A DNA stretch of 64,000 bases from Ferruginibacter sp. (GTDB lineage Bacteria > Bacteroidota > Bacteroidia > Chitinophagales > Chitinophagaceae): the NCBI GenBank assembly GCA_014379905.1, contig JACMKX010000160.1:91675-155674 (forward strand), written 5' to 3'. The position numbers and the translations under genes were made by a program. The notes below the pieces were generated by a model that was not told the DNA's origin, ran no database searches, and saw only the letters and a program-made list of their open reading frames with translations. Numbering within the stretch: position 1 is the first letter of the stretch; every line of letters begins with the position of its first letter. Shown piece after piece: positions 26,476-34,416 of this stretch.

Positions 26476-27971
26476 AACAGCGTACCCGATGTACAACGAT
26501 CAATTAATACTTTTATATAATCAGCTTTTTTCAAATTTCCTTTTGGAAAGATCACCACTTTATTGTGATCTGTTCTTCCGTACAACTCTTCTTCATTTTT
26601 TTTTGAAACGCCTTCTACCAACACCTTAAATGTTTTACCAACATCTTTTTGCATGCTTTTTAAAGTTTGCAAACGATGAAGACTGACCATTTCCTGCAAC
26701 CTGCGTTTTTTTGTTTCCAACGGAACATCATCTTTAAATCTTCTTGCTGCCAGTGTTCCCGGCCTTTCAGAATAAAAATACATGTAAGCCAGGTCGTATT
26801 TACAATATTCCATCAGGCTTAACGATTCTTTGTGTTCTTCTTCTGTTTCGGTGCAAAAGCCGGTGATCATGTCGGTAGATAAACCACAATCGGGCAATAG
26901 CTCACGGATGCGGTTTACTTTGGCCATGTACCATTCACGGCTATAGGTTCGGTTCATCATTTGCAACACGCGGCTGCTGCCGCTTTGTACAGGAAGATGA
27001 ATGTAGTTACAAATATTTTCGTACTGCTGCATTACAAATAATACGTCATCTGTAATGTCTTTCGGGTGGGAGGTAGAAAAACGAACTCTTAACAAGGGAG
27101 ATATCTGTGCGACCATTTCCATGAGCAAAGCGAAGGTGACCGCCCCTGCCCCCTCTATCTCCGCCAGGGGGCGAGGAAACGGAGAAGAACTTAGTGGAGA
27201 TATACTGCCGTTATTTTCTTTGTTAGAAACATCCACAATCCTTCCTTTGGGGGGTGGGGGGGCAAAGTAATAACTATCTACATTCTGACCCAGTAAAGTC
27301 ACTTCCCTGTAACCATCATTAAACAAAGCTTCGCATTCTTTTACAATGCTATAGGCATCCCGGCTGCGCTCCCGCCCGCGGGTAAACGGCACTACGCAAA
27401 AGGAACACATATTATTACAGCCACGCATGATGCTTACAAATGCCGTAACGCCATTGCTGTTTAAACGGATAGGTGCAATGTCTGCATATGTTTCATCCCG
27501 GCTCAGTAAAACATTCACTCCTTTTTGTCCGCCGCTGGCTTCTTCTATCAAACCGGGCAGGCTGCGGTAAGCATCCGGGCCTACCACTATATCAACCAGT
27601 TTTTCTTCTTCTAAAAATTTTGATTTCAATCTTTCCGCCATGCAGCCCAACACACCCACCACCACACCGGGATTTAATTTTTTATACTGGCGAAAAACGG
27701 TGAGCCTTTGTCTTACGGTTTGTTCTGCCTTTTCACGAATGGAACAGGTATTTACCAGGATAAGGTCGGCCAGTTCAGTTTGTGTAGTAGCTGCATATCC
27801 ATGCTCCTGCAAAATAGACGCAACCACCTCGCTGTCGGCAAAATTCATTGCACAACCATAACTCTCTATGTAAAAATGTTTGCGTACCGAAATGGTTTCC
27901 ACAGGTGCTGCCATAAATGCTTCACCCTGCCTTGCCTCGTCATGTATTTTATCCAAAAGGAGCGTTTCCAT
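26454..27971 (-). CDS. miaB: tRNA-2-methylthio-N6-dimethylallyladenosine synthase MiaB, with a 41-residue insertion
   Basis: A 505-residue radical-SAM methylthiotransferase that adds the methylthio group to i6A37 of tRNAs. The N-terminal UPF0004 domain supplies Cys40, Cys75 and Cys110 for the second Fe-S cluster. The radical-SAM cluster is C185-x3-C189-x2-C192 in 'GCNNMCSFC'. The rest, including '[14 protein letters not shown]' and the TRAM domain, is normal. Two oddities stand out. Residues 237-277 ([10 protein letters not shown]...IEGAGA) are absent from the MiaB sequences I know and come from a repeat-like DNA insert. The final GTPLTP plus stop comes from another such element. The frame is intact, so the protein may be functional. 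Confidence 0.93.
   Translation of the reverse strand: METLLLDKIHDEARQGEAFMAAPVETISVRKHFYIESYGCAMNFADSEVVASILQEHGYAATTQTELADLILVNTCSIREKAEQTVRQRLTVFRQYKKLNPGVVVGVLGCMAERLKSKFLEEEKLVDIVVGPDAYRSLPGLIEEASGGQKGVNVLLSRDETYADIAPIRLNSNGVTAFVSIMRGCNNMCSFCVVPFTRGRERSRDAYSIVKECEALFNDGYREVTLLGQNVDSYYFAPPPPKGRIVDVSNKENNGSISPLSSSPFPRPLAEIEGAGAVTFALLMEMVAQISPLLRVRFSTSHPKDITDDVLFVMQQYENICNYIHLPVQSGSSRVLQMMNRTYSREWYMAKVNRIRELLPDCGLSTDMITGFCTETEEEHKESLSLMEYCKYDLAYMYFYSERPGTLAARRFKDDVPLETKKRRLQEMVSLHRLQTLKSMQKDVGKTFKVLVEGVSKKNEEELYGRTDHNKVVIFPKGNLKKADYIKVLIDRCTSGTLFGTPLTP
27141..27263. repeat. Repeat-like element inserted in frame in miaB
   Basis: A 123-bp segment with C-rich left arm (CGCCCCTGCCCCCTCTAT...) and G-rich right arm (CTTTGGGGGGTGGGGGGG), the same inverted design as the element at 26335. 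It adds exactly 41 codons between '[11 protein letters not shown]' and '[12 protein letters not shown]', where other MiaB proteins have a short loop. Confidence 0.75.
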
Positions 27972-27995
27972 TTACCTCGTTAAAATTTAAGAGGG

Positions 27996-28003
27996 CAAAG
28001 ATA
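27996..28003 (-). promoter_or_regulatory. Consensus -7 element of miaB
   Basis: On the minus strand TATCTTTG matches TAnnTTTG and lies 24 bases before the miaB start at 27971. A -33 match is not clear. Confidence 0.5.
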
Positions 28004-28211
28004 CATAAAAGCATGGAATTGTGACAGGATGGCAGGGGAGAAGGCAAGTTTTTGGATACCGGTACTGGTTTCTGGTTGGGAGTCTATATACTTTTTTAGC
28101 TGTGATTATATTTTCCATTTTCTAAATTGCCTGACCCCATTTGCCACTCGCCACTTACTATTCCCCAACTATTTGCGTTTTTGTGCGGGGATACTGTTTG
28201 CAATTATGCCT

Positions 28212-28219
28212 TAGTTTTG
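28212..28219 (+). promoter_or_regulatory. Consensus -7 element (TAGTTTTG) fixing a TTG start downstream
   Basis: TAGTTTTG matches the -7 consensus exactly. It lies inside the upstream open frame and 20 bases before the TTG at 28240, which argues against the ATG at 28141 as the start of the barrel gene. Confidence 0.5.
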
Positions 28220-28239
28220 CGGGAAACCACTACTTCCCG

Positions 28240-30663
28240 TTGAAATCAGTATGCTCTCTTTTTTTATTTTTTCTATCGCTCAACAGCTATGCCCAAACTG
28301 TTAAAGGGGTAGTGGCAGGTAATTTGCTGGACGCAGACAATAGTAAATCAATAGCCGGGGCAACCATTTCTTTAAAAAACATCGGGGACACCACCGCCTT
28401 TTTTTCCCTGGTAACCGATGAAGAGGGTGGTTTTCAGTTTGACCAGCTGCTGCATGGTTATTATAGCATGCAAATAAAAATGCTTGGCTATTCACCCTTA
28501 CGTATTGATAGCATTAACATAAGAGAAGAAAGAACAGATTTTAACCTGGCAGATACTAAAATGAACCGGTCCGCAAGTGATATGGAATCGGTTATTATTT
28601 ACGCCGAAAAACCTTTGATAGAAAATAAGGATGGGAAGATCACTTTTAATACCAGCGAATCGGCCCTGAGTAACAGTTCCAATGCAACAGAATTATTAAA
28701 ACAAACACCACTGGTTACTACTGATAACGATGGCAAATTGTTGATGAAGGGAAAAGAAGTAAAGATTTTGATAGATGATAAGCCGGTAGAAATGGATGCC
28801 CGCCAGTTGCAGGATCTTTTAGAAAGTATGCCGGGCAGTATGATAGAAAAAATAGAAGTACTCACCACGCCGCCGCCACAATATGCCAATGAAAGAGGTG
28901 GCGTAATTAATATCGTTACAAAAAAAGGCAAGGTGGGTAAAAGCGGGAGACTCAATATAAACTACGGAACAAGAGGTGAAGCCGGTGCCAGTGCAAGTTT
29001 CAGCTATCGAAAAAATAAAATTTCTTTTAATACATCCGCAGGTTATTCCTACAACTTTTATAAAGGAGAAAGTTATAGTATACGAGAGAATGTGTATGCC
29101 GACAGCTCAAATTTTTTTAGAACAGACGGCAATAATTCCAGTATTAACAACCGCCCCAATGGCCGTGCATCGCTTGATTACGAATTGAATAAAATGAACA
29201 ACTTCAATATTACGGCAACCCTTAACAGCAGCGATAATGAAGGGGAGAGTGGAACCGAGTACAGGAACATTAACCAGTACGATGTATTGTACAGGGTAAG
29301 CAACAGGAAAGTGGGAAGTGGTTTTAATGCGGTAAATCCTTCGGGCAGCGCTAGCTATACACATAAATGGAAGAACCCGGGTGAAGTATTGCGGGTTATT
29401 GGCAATATCGCTTTTAGCAGCAACAGGAATACAAGAGATTTTTACCAGCGCTTTCTGCAACCTGACGGAACCTTTAATGGCGATGATTCTGCACAGCGGC
29501 AGCAAACCCGGTCCAACAACCATACACTGGCTTTACGCATCAATTATGACAAACCCCTAAAAGACAAAAAGACGATATTGAATTTTGGATCTACGGTCAA
29601 TCGTTATAAACTACACAATGAACTCACCACATCTTTTTTAAAAAAGCCGGATAGCATCATGGTCGTAAATGATCTGCTTAGCAACAACTTTGAATTTTAT
29701 CAAACAGTGTATACCATCCGGGCAGCTATCCGTTACCAGTTTTTCACCAACTTTTTTACCAATGTAGGTGTACAACAGGAATACGCGGTTACTTCTTTTG
29801 ATATCTTAGGAGACAGCAATCACTATCCTAACAACTATTACAGCACATTGCCTTTTGCCAACATAACCCGCAAATGGGAAAACGGGTACAGCCTAACGGC
29901 AAGCTATAAACGCAGTGTACAGCGGCCGGGCATGAATAACCTGAATCCTTCGGTTGATTACAGTGATCCCTACAATACCCGTTTTGGCAATCCTTACCTG
30001 CAGCCTTACTATGCTGATAATTTTGATTTTGGCGGAGGATACTGGAAAAAGAAATTCAATATCAATGCCTCGGTTGGTTACAATTCACTGCAGCATATTT
30101 ACAGCGCATTAAGAACGTTGACAACCGACGGAAAAACAATCACCAGCTGGTATAACCTGAGTGGGCGAAAAGAATATGAAGCCAGCATGTTTGGCGGTGT
30201 TAACATAGGAAAGAAACTGAAGCTCAATGCCAGCGGATCTTATACTTACAATGTATACAGTGATCATGATCAAAAGGTAAACCGGTACCGCAATGCAGGT
30301 TCCCTGAATTCTTCTATGAATGGTAATTACCAATGGAGCAGTATTATGAATTTTACCGGCAATTTTACCTTCAATCGTTTTGCCAACCCACAAGGAACGG
30401 TGCGCAACAGGCTTAGTATGAGTGTGGGGGTTCAAAGAAAATTCTTCGATAAAAACCTGAGCGTGAGTTTGAATATGGTAGATCCTTTCAGCCAGCAGCA
30501 GAATACTAATTTTATTTATGCACCCAATTATAACCTGGAAACTTATAGTATGAGTAATAGCAGGAATTTTAGGGTAGCAGCGGCGTATACTTTTAAGAAG
30601 AAGATGAAGAAGAGGGTTTTGGTGAAGAAGAAGGTGGCGGGGGGTGTACAGAATAAGGAATAA
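28240..30663 (+). CDS. Large outer-membrane beta-barrel protein (TonB-receptor-like, CarboxypepD_reg N-domain)
   Basis: About 807 residues from a TTG start that gives a proper signal peptide ('KSVCSLFLFFLSLNSYAQ'). A carboxypeptidase-regulatory-like domain follows ('VKGVVAGNLLDADNSKSIAGATISLKN...GFQFDQLLHGYYSMQIKMLGY'). A plug-like region comes next, 'NATELLKQTPLVTTDNDGKLLMKGKEVKILIDDKPVEMDARQLQDLLESMPGSMIEKIEVLTTPPPQYANERGGVINIVTKKG'. The remainder is barrel strands of the OMP_b-brl_3 type. The C-terminus is unusual: a Lys/Arg-rich tail (KKKMKKRVLVKKKV) after the last strand. It may import a nutrient, but the substrate is unknown and no SusD partner is adjacent. Confidence 0.88.
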   Translation: MKSVCSLFLFFLSLNSYAQTVKGVVAGNLLDADNSKSIAGATISLKNIGDTTAFFSLVTDEEGGFQFDQLLHGYYSMQIKMLGYSPLRIDSINIREERTDFNLADTKMNRSASDMESVIIYAEKPLIENKDGKITFNTSESALSNSSNATELLKQTPLVTTDNDGKLLMKGKEVKILIDDKPVEMDARQLQDLLESMPGSMIEKIEVLTTPPPQYANERGGVINIVTKKGKVGKSGRLNINYGTRGEAGASASFSYRKNKISFNTSAGYSYNFYKGESYSIRENVYADSSNFFRTDGNNSSINNRPNGRASLDYELNKMNNFNITATLNSSDNEGESGTEYRNINQYDVLYRVSNRKVGSGFNAVNPSGSASYTHKWKNPGEVLRVIGNIAFSSNRNTRDFYQRFLQPDGTFNGDDSAQRQQTRSNNHTLALRINYDKPLKDKKTILNFGSTVNRYKLHNELTTSFLKKPDSIMVVNDLLSNNFEFYQTVYTIRAAIRYQFFTNFFTNVGVQQEYAVTSFDILGDSNHYPNNYYSTLPFANITRKWENGYSLTASYKRSVQRPGMNNLNPSVDYSDPYNTRFGNPYLQPYYADNFDFGGGYWKKKFNINASVGYNSLQHIYSALRTLTTDGKTITSWYNLSGRKEYEASMFGGVNIGKKLKLNASGSYTYNVYSDHDQKVNRYRNAGSLNSSMNGNYQWSSIMNFTGNFTFNRFANPQGTVRNRLSMSVGVQRKFFDKNLSVSLNMVDPFSQQQNTNFIYAPNYNLETYSMSNSRNFRVAAAYTFKKKMKKRVLVKKKVAGGVQNKE

Positions 30664-30672
30664 GGAATAAGA
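30652..30672. repeat. AATAAGG heptads over a stop codon
   Basis: Three perfect 7-nt units, AATAAGG, AATAAGG, AATAAGA, overlap the TAA stop of the barrel gene at 30661. The same units return at 36381. Confidence 0.75.
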
Positions 30673-30803
30673 AAGTTTTCGATCACGGTTGTCTACAGGT
30701 AAATACTTCAACTATTTCAGAGGTCATTGATAGTGATTTTAATTGTGTAAATTATGTTGCTGTTTCTTATTATCTGTCTGACCTGTGATACCGGTTGGGG
30801 AAC

Positions 30804-30834
30804 AATTCGTGTAATTCCCCAAATTCGTGTAATC
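30804..30834. repeat. Two direct copies of AATTCGTGTAAT
   Basis: Copies start at 30804 and 30822, 18 bases apart, between the barrel gene and the conserved hypothetical on the other strand. Confidence 0.7.
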
Positions 30835-31345
30835 AATCAGGCTGAATTTTAAATTTCTTAGCCAGCCAACTCTCTCCTGCAGCCACAATCCACTCTGTCT
30901 CCAATTGCTTTTTAGTGGTAATGGTATTATTGAAATAAAGTGTGTTGCTGTTAACAAACTTATTTTCTATGGCATAAGTGAGTTGTGATAAGGGCAGCAT
31001 TTCAATTTTATCTTTTAAAATGAAAGCCAGCAACTGCCTGTCAAAAAGATGGTTGTCAAATTTTTGTTCAATAGATTTTATGAGGCGAACGGAACTGTCA
31101 GTACTGCAGCCACTAACGCCTGTGGCAGATTCATCCGCCATCAGTATTATAAATCTTCCAAAAATCAGCGTTGCAAAACCTTTAACGGGAGTGCCATGGC
31201 TGTGCCAGTTGTCGGTAAATTCCTTCAGCATATCTTCCATCTCAAGCGCTTCGATTATAAAAAACAAACGACTAGCCTGGTAAACCCATACTTTGGAATC
31301 GGGGTTGAAATCTTGGGGAAGATGTTGTTGTATGTTGAGGGTCAT
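30833..31345 (-). CDS. Conserved Bacteroidota hypothetical protein (often labelled ABC transporter ATPase in error)
   Basis: A 170-residue cytoplasmic protein. The pattern 'DSKVWVYQASRLFF...MLKEFTDNWHSHGTPVKGFATLIFGRFIILMADESATGVSGCSTDSSVRLIKSIEQKF' is a conserved Bacteroidota family that I remember under the label ABC transporter ATPase. No Walker A, Walker B or ABC signature is present, so I do not accept that function. The conserved 'SGCSTDSSVR' hints at a ligand or metal site. It lies just downstream of the Fe-S protein gene on the same strand (gap about 70 bases with repeats). Confidence 0.8.
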   Translation of the reverse strand: MTLNIQQHLPQDFNPDSKVWVYQASRLFFIIEALEMEDMLKEFTDNWHSHGTPVKGFATLIFGRFIILMADESATGVSGCSTDSSVRLIKSIEQKFDNHLFDRQLLAFILKDKIEMLPLSQLTYAIENKFVNSNTLYFNNTITTKKQLETEWIVAAGESWLAKKFKIQPD

Positions 31346-31347
31346 TT

Positions 31348-31410
31348 TGATTAATAGTTCATGGTTGATAGTTCATAGATGCCGCATGCCGGTATCCGGT
31401 ATCGGGTATC
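31348..31410. repeat. Two adjacent heptad blocks
   Basis: Block 1 (31348-31382) reads TGATTAA, TAGTTCA, TGGTTGA, TAGTTCA, TAGATGC. Block 2 (31390-31410) reads CGGTATC, CGGTATC, GGGTATC. Both keep a 7-nt period although their sequences are unrelated. Confidence 0.75.
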
Positions 31411-31417
31411 CTTTCTT

Positions 31418-32194
31418 CTACATGCTTGCCGCCACCAGCTCCGCAATATCGAGCACCGCTACCTCATTTTCTTTCTCCCTGTTTTTCACACCATCCGTAA
31501 GCATGGTATTGCAAAAAGGGCAGGCAGCGGCTATTACATTGGCGCCGGTATCAATGGCTTCATTGCTGCGTTCTATATTGATGCGGATAGTTCCTTTTTC
31601 TTCTTCTTTAAACATTTGGGCACCACCGGCACCACAGCAAAGGCCATTGCTTTTGCAGCGCTTCATTTCTACCAGAGCCACATCCATTGCTTCCAGTACT
31701 TTACGGGGTGCTTCATAAATATCATTGGCACGGCCAAGGTAGCAACTGTCATGGTAAGTAATTTTTTTTCCTTTAAAAGCGCCGCCTTCCTTCATGTTTA
31801 TTTTTCCTTCATCAATCAATTGTTGTAAAAAAGTTGCATGATGGATCACTTCATAACTACCCCCTAAGGCGGGGTATTCATTTTTAAAAATATTAAAGCA
31901 ATGCGGGCAGGCTGTCACAATTTTTTTAATGCCATAACCATCCAGTACCTGGATATTCTGGTAAGCCATCATCTGGAACATGAATTCATTGCCGGCCCTG
32001 CGTGCCGGATCACCGGTGCACATTTCTTCTTTGCCTAAAATGGCGTATTTAATGCCTACTTTATCCAGTATGGTTACAAATGCTTTCGTGATCTTTTGCG
32101 CCCGCTGATCAAAGCTGCCGGCGCATCCTACCCAAAACAACACTTCGGGTGTTTCGCCTCCTGCCATCATCTCCGCCATGGTTGGTACCTGCAT
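31418..32194 (-). CDS. Fe-S oxidoreductase subunit with CCG domains (LutA/HdrB-like)
   Basis: A 258-residue cytoplasmic protein with two cysteine-rich CCG-type domains. The first has 'FWVGCAGSFD' and 'ACPHCFNIFKNEYPALGG', the second 'YHDSCYLGR', 'GLCCGAGGAQMF' and 'AACPFCNTML'. This matches the heterodisulfide-reductase B/GlpC/LutA class, in which the domains bind Fe-S clusters and pass electrons. The membrane Fe-S protein at 34417-35730 is its likely partner. I recall the two genes being adjacent in related genomes, but here two genes on the opposite strand lie between. The electron donor and acceptor are unknown. Confidence 0.87.
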   Translation of the reverse strand: MQVPTMAEMMAGGETPEVLFWVGCAGSFDQRAQKITKAFVTILDKVGIKYAILGKEEMCTGDPARRAGNEFMFQMMAYQNIQVLDGYGIKKIVTACPHCFNIFKNEYPALGGSYEVIHHATFLQQLIDEGKINMKEGGAFKGKKITYHDSCYLGRANDIYEAPRKVLEAMDVALVEMKRCKSNGLCCGAGGAQMFKEEEKGTIRINIERSNEAIDTGANVIAAACPFCNTMLTDGVKNREKENEVAVLDIAELVAASM

Positions 32195-32234
32195 AGTTTA
32201 TATTTATGGTAACAAAGTAAACAAGAAATCATTA

Positions 32235-32264
32235 TTGATGTTTGTGCAATTGCATTTATTTTTG
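32235..32264 (+). promoter_or_regulatory. Promoter TTG-N19-TATTTTTG for the ATP-grasp gene
   Basis: TTG at 32235-32237 and TATTTTTG at 32257-32264 are 19 bases apart. It lies within the longer open frame, so translation should start downstream, most simply at the TTG at 32284. Confidence 0.6.
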
Positions 32265-32283
32265 CAAATTAACTGTAAAGCTA

Positions 32284-33330
32284 TTGGGTAATATCTTCAA
32301 AAAGATCAGCAAGTGGGAAACATGGCCATTTAAACTGATATATGCTCCACTCGTTCCGTTTTGGGTGGGATATATCTTGCGTTCCCGCGCTGTATGGTTT
32401 TTTACACCCAGTAATCCTAAACTTACATTCGGTGGTTTGGATGGCGAACCCAAAAAAGAAATGTACAACCTGCTTCCGCCGGCGCTTTACCCTGCTACTT
32501 TCAATGTAATGCCTGCAGAAAATTTTGAGGAAGTTAAGAACAGGATACATGCTAAGCAAATAGCATATCCCATGATCGTTAAACCCGAAGTAGGTTGTGC
32601 AGGGGTGTTGTTTCGAAAAATTGATACAGAAAAAGACCTGGAAGATTATCACCAACAGGTGCCGGTAGAATATATAGTACAGGAACTGGTAACCTATCCA
32701 ATGGAAGTGAGTGTTTTTTATATACGCCATCCCAAAGATAATAAGGGAGCTGTGACAGGTTTTTTACATAAGATACCGATGAGTGTAACAGGTGATGATT
32801 TTCATACAGTAGAACAACTCGTGTTGCTACATCCCAAGGCCGCAAAAAGAGTAGGGGAACTGCATAGCAAGCACAAAGAAAAATGGCATACGGTTTTACG
32901 CAAAGGGGAGAGATACATGCTAAGCCATGCAGCCAATCATAACCGGGGGGCGCATTTTGTAGATCTTAAGGAACATATTGACGATGAGCTGGTGGTTATT
33001 TTTGATGAACTGAGTCACCGCATCAATGATTTTTTTTACGGGCGCTACGATATTTTGTGCAACAGTATAGAAGACCTGAAAGCCGGTAAAAATTATTCTA
33101 TCCTGGAATACAACGGTTGCGGTGCCGAACCCAATCATATTTATGATACAGGCTATACATTAAAACAGGCTTACAAAGAAATTTTAAAGCATTGGAAAGC
33201 CTTGTATGAAGTAAGTACTTACAACAGGAAAAACGGAATAAAACCATGGCCTTATATGAAAGGATTAAAATTCAGGATGGAAACTAAAAAACATTTTAAA
33301 TTGCTGAGGGAAGCGGATAGGAGAATTTGA
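32284..33330 (+). CDS. ATP-grasp protein, D-alanine-D-alanine ligase-like
   Basis: About 348 residues from a TTG start. The frame is open to an ATG at 32242, but the promoter at 32235-32264 makes that unlikely. 'YPMIVKPEVGCAGVLFRKI' contains the ATP-grasp lysine and flexible loop, 'EYIVQELVTYPMEVSVFYIRHP' is the central ATP-grasp strand pair, and 'YSILEYNGCGAEPNHIYD' near the end is the metal-binding Glu/Asn signature. The N-terminal ligase domain is short and lacks the usual D-Ala-D-Ala features, so the acceptor is uncertain. True Ddl is normally in the mur cluster; this is more likely an unassigned ligase. Confidence 0.75.
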   Translation: MGNIFKKISKWETWPFKLIYAPLVPFWVGYILRSRAVWFFTPSNPKLTFGGLDGEPKKEMYNLLPPALYPATFNVMPAENFEEVKNRIHAKQIAYPMIVKPEVGCAGVLFRKIDTEKDLEDYHQQVPVEYIVQELVTYPMEVSVFYIRHPKDNKGAVTGFLHKIPMSVTGDDFHTVEQLVLLHPKAAKRVGELHSKHKEKWHTVLRKGERYMLSHAANHNRGAHFVDLKEHIDDELVVIFDELSHRINDFFYGRYDILCNSIEDLKAGKNYSILEYNGCGAEPNHIYDTGYTLKQAYKEILKHWKALYEVSTYNRKNGIKPWPYMKGLKFRMETKKHFKLLREADRRI

Positions 33331-33458
33331 TAATTAGCCAATTTGCTAATGTGCTAATGCATGTGCAGATTGGCTAATCCTTTATTATGGGGACATGTTG
33401 CGCCAGGGTAATAGAAGAATTTGATAATTAGCTAATTCGATAATTTGATAATGAATAT
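33327..33458. repeat. Octad repeats (TTGATAAT/TTGCTAAT), two blocks
   Basis: Block 1 (33327-33358): TTGATAAT, TAGCCAAT, TTGCTAAT, GTGCTAAT, starting on the stop codon of the ATP-grasp gene. Block 2 (33421-33452): TTGATAAT, TAGCTAAT, TCGATAAT, TTGATAAT. All keep an 8-nt period. Confidence 0.85.
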
Positions 33459-33574
33459 GCTAACCAAAATCATTAAGCAAATGACCCATTGACTAACAGA
33501 CCCAATCAACTCTTGAACCGTCGGACTTTTGAACCTTTAATCCATCTTTAAATTATAAATCACTTCACCTGTCT

Positions 33575-34264
33575 ATGTCGCCATTGCTGAGGGTTTTTTG
33601 TTGGGGATTGCTTATTAGTTTTTTGGGAACATTGCCCATGGGTACGCTCAATGTAACTGCTATGCAGATCGGTATCCAGGAGAGTATAAAAAATGCGCTG
33701 TTATTTGCCCTTGGATCTTTAACGGTGGAAATGATCTATGTACGTATTTCACTGGTTGGCATTAACTGGGTGCGCAAACAGGAAAGGCTCATGCGGTGGA
33801 TGCAATGGATCACGCTTTTAATAATTGTAGTAATGGCTTCGGGTAGTATTATAGCTGCCCTACATCCCGATGAAGATGCGAAGAACGTGGTGTTGCAAAA
33901 TAATATTCACCGCACTTTACTGGGCATGGGTATGTGTGCTATTAATCCCGTGCAGATTCCGTTTTGGTTTGGCTGGAGTACGGTTTTGTTCACAAAAAAA
34001 ATATTGCAGCCGGTCAACTCACAATACAATATTTATATCGTCGGCATCGGCGTGGGAACGTTAATGGGCAATTCTCTTTTTATATTTGGAGGGAGATGGG
34101 TCACCGATCGCATCAGCAACAGCGGAACTTATTTAAACTGGATCATCGGCGGAATTTTTACAGTTACTGCTATCATCCAGTTGTATAAAATTTTAAACCA
34201 CAAAGGAGCGGTGGATAAAATTCATGATATTAAAGATGAAGAGGTGCTGGAAATGAAAGAATGA
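33575..34264 (+). CDS. LysE-type amino-acid exporter family protein
   Basis: A 229-residue protein with about six transmembrane helices in the LysE/RhtB arrangement. The first helix 'WGLLISFLGTLPMGTLNVTAMQIGIQESIKNALLFALGSL' carries the family's conserved PxGxxN-like turn (PMGTLN). Later helices are 'WITLLIIVVMASGSIIAAL', 'MGMCAINPVQIPFWFGWSTVLF', 'IYIVGIGVGTLMGNSLFIFGGRWV' and 'LNWIIGGIFTVTAIIQLYKIL'. The Asn-Pro in the middle helix is also typical. It would export small amino-acid-like solutes; which is unknown. The C-terminal tail is acidic and cytoplasmic. Confidence 0.82.
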   Translation: MSPLLRVFCWGLLISFLGTLPMGTLNVTAMQIGIQESIKNALLFALGSLTVEMIYVRISLVGINWVRKQERLMRWMQWITLLIIVVMASGSIIAALHPDEDAKNVVLQNNIHRTLLGMGMCAINPVQIPFWFGWSTVLFTKKILQPVNSQYNIYIVGIGVGTLMGNSLFIFGGRWVTDRISNSGTYLNWIIGGIFTVTAIIQLYKILNHKGAVDKIHDIKDEEVLEMKE

Positions 34265-34301
34265 TCAATGTGATAATATGCTAATTTGCTAATGTGATAA
34301 T
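34262..34301. repeat. Five octad repeats over a stop codon
   Basis: TGATCAAT, GTGATAAT, ATGCTAAT, TTGCTAAT, GTGATAAT in perfect 8-nt phase. The first unit contains the TGA stop of the LysE-type gene. Confidence 0.85.
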
Positions 34302-34416
34302 GGGGCGCAGTATGAAGGATAGTTTATTAGAAAAACACAATGTCCAAATCTTGAATGATCTCTCAAGGTAATTAGCTGCCAACCCACAACTCGTAAGCAG
34401 CAACTTTCCTCTACCT

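Noticed and set aside
28141..28239. ATG at 28141 as start of the large barrel gene
   Set aside because: It would place an exact -7 promoter box inside the coding region and give an odd pre-sequence before the signal peptide; the TTG at 28240 fits better.
30833..31345. ABC transporter ATPase as function for the 170-aa protein
   Set aside because: No Walker A, Walker B or LSGGQ-type motif is present; I think the common label is an error.
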